Shown piece after piece: positions 51,625 to 57,068 of a DNA stretch of 57,068 nt. A model generated the notes under the pieces. The model searched no databases. It was not told the origin of the DNA and saw only the letters and a program-made list of their open reading frames with translations. A program made the translations under genes and the position numbers. Each line of letters begins with the position of its first letter. The stretch's first letter is position 1. Source of the DNA: SXIZ01 sp040079795 (lineage in GTDB: Bacteria; Pseudomonadota; Gammaproteobacteria; Methylococcales; Methylomonadaceae); the NCBI GenBank assembly GCA_040079795.1, contig JBEBJQ010000016.1, forward strand, positions 1 to 57,068, given 5' to 3'.

Positions 51625-52104
51625 GTGAATTTGGCTGAACGTCGAAATAATCATCTATTAGTTGAACACATTGATCTGTTGCGCACGGCTTTTCGTTATG
51701 TCAAGGAACGTAAACCTTACCGAATTGATGCGATTGTTATCATGCCCGATCATCTGCATACAATATGGACTTTACCACCTGGAGACGCTGATTTTTCGAT
51801 ACGCTGGAATTTGCTTAAAGGTTATTTTTCCCGGCGAATTCCGCAAAACGAAAGAATTTCATCAAGCCGAACCAAACGCAGGGAGCGTGGCTTATGGCAA
51901 CGCAGATTTTGGGCACATTTACTGCTCGATCAAACCGATTTTAATAACCATCTGGATTACATTCATTGGAATCCCGTTAAACATGGCTGGGTAAAACAAG
52001 TCGCCGAATGGCCACATTCGAGTTTTCATCGCTATGTGGAACAAGGTGTTTACCCGCTTGATTGGGGGCATACCGGGGATTTCGGGATTTGTAAAAATGA
52101 ATAA
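51625..52104 (+). CDS. REP-associated tyrosine transposase (RAYT, Y1/HUH), 5' end degraded
   Basis: 159 aa from a GTG. HUH nuclease motif VIMPDHLHTIW (about 38-48) and catalytic-Tyr helix HLDYIHWNPVKHG (about 112-124), plus WQRRFWAHLL, define the RAYT/TnpA-REP family that mobilises REP hairpins. The same frame continues upstream of the GTG as ASYRRFYTQGSSWFFTVNLA, which is the normal N-terminus. It has no start codon before a TGA at 51571: an ATG is present there but one base out of frame. The gene therefore appears to have lost its original start and may be inactive or shortened. It lies next to repeat copy B and two REP-like arms. Confidence 0.85.
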   Translation: MNLAERRNNHLLVEHIDLLRTAFRYVKERKPYRIDAIVIMPDHLHTIWTLPPGDADFSIRWNLLKGYFSRRIPQNERISSSRTKRRERGLWQRRFWAHLLLDQTDFNNHLDYIHWNPVKHGWVKQVAEWPHSSFHRYVEQGVYPLDWGHTGDFGICKNE

Positions 52105-52111
52105 ATTACAT

Positions 52112-52229
52112 ATGTCGGGTATTTTGCAGGTTGGTGCTGACATGGGGAAGTCTTTATGTCCTCGGATGTAACAAATCTATGTATCAACTGCTGTTCTTCG
52201 TCACTCACCGCCAACCTACACAACACGCC
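52112..52229. repeat. Palindromic repeat copy B (RAYT-associated)
   Basis: TATGTCGGGTATTTTGCAGG then TTGGTGCTGAC at the left, and TTCGTCACTCACCGCCAACC then TACACAAC at the right, match both ends of copy A with few changes. The centre differs and is longer. Inverted arms AGGTTGG and CCAACCT. It begins 8 bp after the transposase stop. Confidence 0.75.
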
Positions 52230-52262
52230 GAAAAGCAACCCGATAGCGCCCTTCACCAAAGA

Positions 52263-52294
52263 ACCGTCCAAGCCTTCAGGGGCTTGGGCGGTTT
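52263..52294. other. Strong hairpin downstream of repeat B
   Basis: AACCGTCCAAGCC (52263-52275) pairs with GGCTTGGGCGGTT (52282-52294) with one G-T pair across a 6-nt loop. No T-run follows on the plus strand. As after copy A, a hairpin is followed by a terminator. Confidence 0.6.
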
Positions 52295-52315
52295 AAAAGC
52301 CTGTTACCCAGCTGA

Positions 52316-52357
52316 GCGGGACGAAGATTGTAACTCCGTCCCGCTTAGTTTTTTTAT
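52316..52357 (+). terminator. Intrinsic terminator before the STAND regulator
   Basis: AGCGGGACG (52316-52324) / CGTCCCGCT (52338-52346), a 9-bp GC-rich stem, followed by AGTTTTTTTATT. It ends transcripts from the repeat/transposase side. The remaining 147 bp up to the next gene contain no clear promoter. Confidence 0.8.
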
Positions 52358-52504
52358 TTGTCACCCCAATACAAATACTTTACAAGCACCCAATAACCAT
52401 GATTAAAATAGGTTAATTATTCACCCCGACCTGTAGCTACCGGGCTTAACCTAAGCTGTCATAGACGGGCTAAATTTTCTATGTTAATCATGGGGATACT
52501 TGCG

Positions 52505-55500
52505 ATGACTGAGAGCTTCTCGCCGGTCAGCTTTGCTGGCAATAAAATACAACTGCCGTCAAAACTCATTTGCCCGGAATCCCATAACGTCTATGCACGC
52601 ACGGCACTGTTTGAGCGCCTTGATGCAGCACGGACACACTCACTGATTTGGGTCAATGCCCCTGGGGGCTCGGGGAAGACCATACTGGCCAGTAGTTATC
52701 TCCGGGCACGCGCTTTGCCGCATATCTGGTATCGGATTGACGGCGGCGATAATGATCCGGCCAGTTTTTTTCATTATCTGAGTATGCTTGCGCTCTCGAT
52801 TTTACCCTCGGGAGCAAACAGCCTACCCGCGTTAACGCCGGAATATTTACCGCAATTGGAATTTTTTACCCGGCGCTTCTTTGAACAGTTTTTTTCGATA
52901 ATAACAACCCCGGCAGTTTGGGTGTTGGACGATTACCAACAAGCGGGAGCAGCCACTCAACTAAATGAAATTTTGCACATCGCCAGCACCATTGCCCCCA
53001 AAGATCTGACGGTTATGGTGCTAAGCCGGAATGATCCGCCACCGGTATTTGTTCGTCAACGCGCCTACCAGACGCTCACGCTGATTGGTTGGGACGGGCT
53101 TAAACTTAGCCGCCAGGATGCCATTGGCCTGGCTAAGTTACACCAACAGCAGGATGATACCGTAGTCAATGCCTGTTATGAGGCTAGCCAAGGCTGGATG
53201 GCCGGTTTTATTTTACTGCTAACGCAAGGCAGCGATGCAACCCTACCACTCGCTGGGTTCTCGGCCGATAATAAGCAGGTGCTGTTCGACTATTTCGCAA
53301 GCGAAATCTTTAAAGACTTTCCTGAGAGCACGCAAACGATCTTATTAAAAACCGCCTGGTTACCGGAACTAACGCCTGAGATAACCGGTGCATTAACCGG
53401 GGATTCCAGTGCCTGGTCAGTTTTATGCGGCTTTCAACGCAATAATTTTTTTATTCTACAAAAAGCGGGGGCAGAAAGAATCTTTGAGTTTCATCCACTA
53501 TTCCTGGAGTTTCTCAAGGCTAATGCCCACTTAGACATGGATGACAGCGCCTTAAACGCCTTGCAGGAGCAAGCTGCCGAAGTTTTGGTAAAATTCCAAC
53601 GTGCAGAAGAGGCTATTCCACTGTATTTAACCACTGGTAATTGGCAGGCTTTAGCAGACCTATTGCAGACCGTCGCCCAACCCCTAGTGATGCAAGGCAG
53701 ACATCAAACCCTCGCGGTTTGGCTAACTGCGGTACCGGAACAGATCATGCAGCAAAACGCCTGGTTACGCTTCTGGCTTGGTGTGAGCCGGACGCCTATT
53801 GATTTAATATCCGCACGGCAAGATTTTTCCGCAGCTTATTCGCTATTCAAAGGCGAACAGAATGTGGTTGGCTTATACCTGGCTTGGCTGAATTGTGTCG
53901 GAACCTATCAGCTGGAATGGTCCGATTTCACGGGTCTTGACCTATGGATTACCGAATTTACCGAGCTCCAGGCAAAGCATCCGCAATTTCCAGGCATTGA
54001 CATTGAACTACAAGTTTACACGGCATTAATCGTTTTAATTGTCTATCGCCAGCCGCAACATCCTCAACGAAATAAATGGATTCAACATGCCCATAGGCTG
54101 CTGGAAACCAACAGCGATAGTCCTTATAGTCTGCACTTAAGTATCAATCTCTTACACTTCAGTATGTGGTTCGAAAATTCCACTGCATACTCGAGAATCG
54201 CTAAAACCATCATCCAGTTAGCGCATAACCACGATTTACCACCTTTAAGTTTTATGCTGGCGCGAGTCTTGATTGCGATCTACCATTGGAGTACCGGCGA
54301 CGCATTAGCCTGTTTCAAGGATGTTGATGAAGGGCTGCAATGCGCCCAAACCCACGGCATCGTCTTGATGGAATTTCTATTGAGTGCGCAAGGGGTTTAT
54401 GGTGGGCTGATTAACGGTAATCTCGACATCGCCGAAGTCTATCTTAAACGCATGGAAGCTATCCCAATGGGTAAACGCTTTCTTGATGTTGGCCATTATC
54501 GTTTATTAGTCGGCACATTGGCATTGCAACGCGGTGAAATCGGAATGTCGATAGAAAACTTTGAAATCTCATTAGAATTGACCATTCGAGCAGGTTCTGC
54601 ATTTCCAGAAGCTTCGACACGCACCATGCTGGGATTGGCGTTATCTCAAGCCGGACAATATACTCTTGCAAAAGAACATGTCTTCAAAGCTGAGCACATC
54701 GCAAAAACAATTAATAGCCTTCTAATGGATTATATGTGTTTGCTGGCCAATGCCTATATTGATCTGGATCACAACCGCAAAGAATCTGGTCTGAATTTTC
54801 TAAGGCACGCATTAACATTAAACCGTAAATGCGGCGGTCTCGTGATTGGTCAGTGGGGACCTAAAGTCATGACGTATTTATATGCCGCTGCACTTGCCGC
54901 CGATATTGAAACGCCCTACGTGCAAAACTTGATCCGCTCAATGCACTTGGCGCAGTTTGCCCCAGATAATGCGCCTGCGCAATGGCCGTGGCCGGTAAAG
55001 GTAGAAACTTTAGGCGAATTTAACGTTTATATTGATGGTGAGCCTTTGCATTTCACCGGTAAAGTGCAACATAAACCTTTAGAGCTCTTGATGGCCTTAA
55101 TCGCCTTTGGCGGCTGTAATGTGCCGCAAAACCAGTTAATTGATGCACTATGGCCGGATGCTGAAGGTGATGCCGGTTACCGGGCATTAATCACCGCCAT
55201 CCATCGCTTGCGTAAATTATTAAATTGCCAGCAAGCGATTGTATTCAGTGATGGTACGCTAAGTATGGATCAGCATTATGTGCGGGTTGATGTGCAGCAC
55301 TTTGGTTTACACCGGAATACGCTAATAGTGCTAACAGAGCAGGAATGCGCGCTTTTTTTGCACTGTTATAAGGGGCCGTTTTTGGCTGAAATCGAAGCAT
55401 CCTGGGTTCTTAAAACCCGCGCCCGCTTACGTGATTATTATCAAATTGCACTTCGCCAGACTGGGGAGGCTCTGGAATACCAGGGTAAGCTGCAAGATGC

Positions 55501-55702
55501 AACCGCGTTATACCTTAGCGCCGCACATGTCGAACCGGGACTTGAAATACTGCATCAGCAGCTCATCCGCGTGTATCTTGCCCAACAGCGTAATGTGGAA
55601 GCACTGGAAGCATTTGGTAATTGCAAGTGCCTGTTAGCCTCGCTACAAAATCGCAACCCCTCGCGGGAAACCGAAGCCCTGGTGGCTGCGTATTCAGCTT
55701 AG
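52505..55702 (+). CDS. Large STAND ATPase regulator with C-terminal BTAD (MalT/SARP-like)
   Basis: 1065 aa from the ATG at 52505 (GGGGATAC upstream); ATGs at 52481 and 52490 are in frame. STAND NTPase with Walker A NAPGGSGKT (about 52-60) and Walker B VWVLDDYQQ (about 139-147), followed by the MalT-type GWMAGFILLL segment. A long TPR-like helical sensor region covers about 360-820. The C-terminus has an OmpR-like winged helix (VETLGEFNVYIDGEPL, KPLELLMALIAFGGCN, LIDALWPDAEGDAGYRAL) and a bacterial transcriptional activator domain (about 955-1065). Such proteins oligomerise on binding a ligand and activate nearby genes. The ligand and target are unknown; no metabolic operon adjoins it. Confidence 0.92.
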   Translation: MTESFSPVSFAGNKIQLPSKLICPESHNVYARTALFERLDAARTHSLIWVNAPGGSGKTILASSYLRARALPHIWYRIDGGDNDPASFFHYLSMLALSILPSGANSLPALTPEYLPQLEFFTRRFFEQFFSIITTPAVWVLDDYQQAGAATQLNEILHIASTIAPKDLTVMVLSRNDPPPVFVRQRAYQTLTLIGWDGLKLSRQDAIGLAKLHQQQDDTVVNACYEASQGWMAGFILLLTQGSDATLPLAGFSADNKQVLFDYFASEIFKDFPESTQTILLKTAWLPELTPEITGALTGDSSAWSVLCGFQRNNFFILQKAGAERIFEFHPLFLEFLKANAHLDMDDSALNALQEQAAEVLVKFQRAEEAIPLYLTTGNWQALADLLQTVAQPLVMQGRHQTLAVWLTAVPEQIMQQNAWLRFWLGVSRTPIDLISARQDFSAAYSLFKGEQNVVGLYLAWLNCVGTYQLEWSDFTGLDLWITEFTELQAKHPQFPGIDIELQVYTALIVLIVYRQPQHPQRNKWIQHAHRLLETNSDSPYSLHLSINLLHFSMWFENSTAYSRIAKTIIQLAHNHDLPPLSFMLARVLIAIYHWSTGDALACFKDVDEGLQCAQTHGIVLMEFLLSAQGVYGGLINGNLDIAEVYLKRMEAIPMGKRFLDVGHYRLLVGTLALQRGEIGMSIENFEISLELTIRAGSAFPEASTRTMLGLALSQAGQYTLAKEHVFKAEHIAKTINSLLMDYMCLLANAYIDLDHNRKESGLNFLRHALTLNRKCGGLVIGQWGPKVMTYLYAAALAADIETPYVQNLIRSMHLAQFAPDNAPAQWPWPVKVETLGEFNVYIDGEPLHFTGKVQHKPLELLMALIAFGGCNVPQNQLIDALWPDAEGDAGYRALITAIHRLRKLLNCQQAIVFSDGTLSMDQHYVRVDVQHFGLHRNTLIVLTEQECALFLHCYKGPFLAEIEASWVLKTRARLRDYYQIALRQTGEALEYQGKLQDATALYLSAAHVEPGLEILHQQLIRVYLAQQRNVEALEAFGNCKCLLASLQNRNPSRETEALVAAYSA

Positions 55703-55770
55703 GCCATTAGGTTGCACTCAACTTGCCTGCATTTTTTGCACTGATTATTTATCCAAGTGAAAATATATAA

Positions 55771-56612
55771 CTAACTGATGTTACGCGCCCTGCTCTTAAA
55801 GCGCGTATGATTCTGGGATGAAAAAAGAAAACTTAGAGATATACACAAACTACCTGATATGCAATAGCGGATTTGCAACAGCAACCGGATTGTCGGCAAT
55901 GTTAGATGATGGTATATGTCATGACCAAATGACACAGTTTTTGTCAGCGAAGGAATACACTTCCAAAGGCCTTTGGATGGGGGTCAAAACAACGGTACGT
56001 CAGGTAGGGCAGGATGATGGTTGCCTGATCTTTGACGACACCATCCAGGAAAAGGCGTGGACGGATGAAAACGAAATCATGTGCTGGCCCTTTGACCACT
56101 GCAAAGGGCGGCCAGTTAGGGGCATCAACCTGTTGAACGCTTTGTACGGGCCAGTCAGTTGGAATTGGCGGATCAGCAGGCGGTGAGCGGTTGGCTGAAA
56201 GGTTTCCCTGATGAGGTGCTTTTCGTCCGCCGGGTCTTTACAAAGAAAGACGGCAGCATCGGCCTATTGAATCTGGTATGCAGCGGTTTGGTGTGCAACA
56301 GCGGACAAGTCGCCACGATCTACCAAAAACGGTGGGAAGTCGAGGAGTTCCACAAGTCATTAAAATCCAATGCGGGGTTGGCAAAGCCACCAACTGGTAC
56401 GGTCAAGACCCAGAACAACCATATCTTCATGTCGATCTATTCTGTGTTCAAGCTGGAGTGTTTGAAGATAAAGTACAAAGCCAACCATTTTGCGCTGCGG
56501 ATGAAGCTGTTCATCAAGGCAAATCAGATGGCTTATGCAGAGTTGAAAAATTGCGGGCTGCGTAATATCAGTTAATCATCGCTGCTTTTTGTTGCTGGGC
56601 GTTACTTGTTAG
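55771..56612 (+). mobile_element. Remnant insertion sequence, IS4/IS701-like
   Basis: The damaged transposase is flanked by imperfect inverted ends, CTAACTGATGTTACGCGCCC (from 55771) and GGGCGTTACTTGTTAG (to 56612). I see no convincing target duplication. The element is shortened by a deletion inside its gene, so it cannot move by itself. Confidence 0.6.
55818..56575 (+). pseudogene. IS4/IS701-like DDE transposase with internal deletion
   Basis: The N-terminal part (from ATG 55818; NYLICNSGFATATGLSAMLD, LIFDDTIQEKAW with the first catalytic Asp, FDHCKGRPVRGINLLNALYG) breaks off near 56150. The C-terminal part resumes in another frame from about 56159 (WLKGFPDEVLFVRRVFTKKD, YQKRWEVEEFHKSLKSNAGL with the catalytic Glu, NHFALRMKLFIKANQ) to 56575. 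The middle third of the family, including the second catalytic Asp (ADSWF-type strand), is missing, so the enzyme is dead. The two pieces overlap in different frames, which fits a deletion that also shifted the frame. Confidence 0.88.
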
Positions 56613-57068
56613 TAGGTTTATCTATTTTCCTTCACGTATTTTCAACGCTCATAAAAGCTTTATCTGGCCTATGGTTTTCCCCGCGACTTTATTTTATGAA
56701 ACATTTTCAGCTATGTGTAAGCCCAACTTTGTCATTTGGCGGGAAATTTTACCTAAATGTTTTTGCCTTGCAATATCTGCTTTAGTGGTCTATCCCTCTA
56801 TTGATTTGAGTTAAGCCGCAATTATCGTTTGAAGTTTTATTTTTCGTTGATATGTTATGCCCTGATTAGTAAGCTTTTTAGCCATTCTTATTTCAGGGTT
56901 ATCTGTGTAACCTTAGATAACTAAATTTAGCGCTCAGGTTGCTAACTGTTTAGTCCCAACAATAACTGGTTAGATAGTGTCGTCATAAGATAGCAGCCCA
57001 AAGCGCGATGCATCGAATTTGCACGGCAGCTAAAAATGAACTCGTATTTTTAGCGTAACGCGTTGCAA
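56613..57068. other. 456-bp stretch without recognisable gene
   Basis: AT-rich, no open frame with coding character, no clear hairpin series, RNA gene or repeat copy from elsewhere in the window. It may be the upstream region of a gene beyond the right edge. Confidence 0.6.

Noticed and set aside
52131..52406. 91-codon frame downstream of the transposase
   Set aside because: It runs through repeat copy B, two hairpins and a terminator, so it is not a plausible gene.

Overview
The window is a chromosomal segment of a Gram-negative gammaproteobacterium. The evidence is LPS heptose synthesis (HldE), outer-membrane lipoproteins (LpoA, DolP-like), EpmB, GcvR, a PilS/PilR pair, and an rsmI / lpoA-yraN-diaA-dolP block in the Escherichia/Pseudomonas order. 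The gene style would fit an order such as Methylococcales, but no methane- or methanol-oxidation gene is present, so that placement is only a guess. No rRNA or tRNA gene was recognised.

Layout. (1) 1-9.1 kb: a complete type I-C CRISPR-Cas locus read leftwards, cas3-cas5-cas8c-cas7-[small antitoxin-like gene]-cas4-cas1-cas2-leader-array. Seven repeats are visible and the array continues past the left edge. A REP-like palindrome lies between cas3 and cas5. (2) 9.4-20.3 kb: housekeeping and envelope genes: epmB, an unknown 504-aa gene, a cytosolic 5'-nucleotidase, a ProQ/FinO RNA chaperone, a large acidic SPOR protein, gcvR, pncC, a coiled-coil membrane protein, and proA-nadD-rsfS. (3) 20.6-28.8 kb: an MHYT-PAS-GGDEF diguanylate cyclase, a methyltransferase gene broken by one in-frame TGA, and a compact leftward operon that looks lipid-related (CDP-archaeol-synthase-like protein, EEP phosphatase/nuclease, CDP-alcohol phosphatidyltransferase, ABC-2 permease, ABC ATPase), with rpiA at its head. 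(4) 29-46.1 kb: hldE-ubiA, erpA, tyrS, an M23 peptidase, dolP-diaA-yraN-lpoA against rsmI, pilRS with an in-frame 2 x 17-residue repeat insert in PilS, sucCD, and a PilV-like prepilin.

(5) 46.1-57.1 kb is the accessory end: an EVE protein and a YebC/YeeN-type regulator, then three orphan genes with good ribosome sites (secreted protein, bulb-type lectin with a novel C-terminal domain, 148-aa unknown). After them comes a nest made of two related palindromic repeats bracketing a Uma2 nuclease-fold gene and a REP-associated tyrosine transposase, followed by a large STAND ATPase-BTAD regulator and the internally deleted remains of an IS4/IS701-type transposase. The last 456 bases hold no recognisable gene.

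How genes work together: Cas1-Cas2-Cas4 acquire spacers, Cas5 processes the transcript, Cas5-Cas7-Cas8c form Cascade/I-C, and Cas3 degrades targets. LpoA, DolP-like and the M23 enzyme act on the envelope. HldE supplies ADP-heptose to LPS. The 24.4-28.0 kb operon could make and move a phospholipid-derived molecule (inference). The best candidates for something undescribed are that operon, the lectin island, the repeat/RAYT/Uma2 nest, the antitoxin-like gene inside the cas operon, and the PilS repeat insertion.
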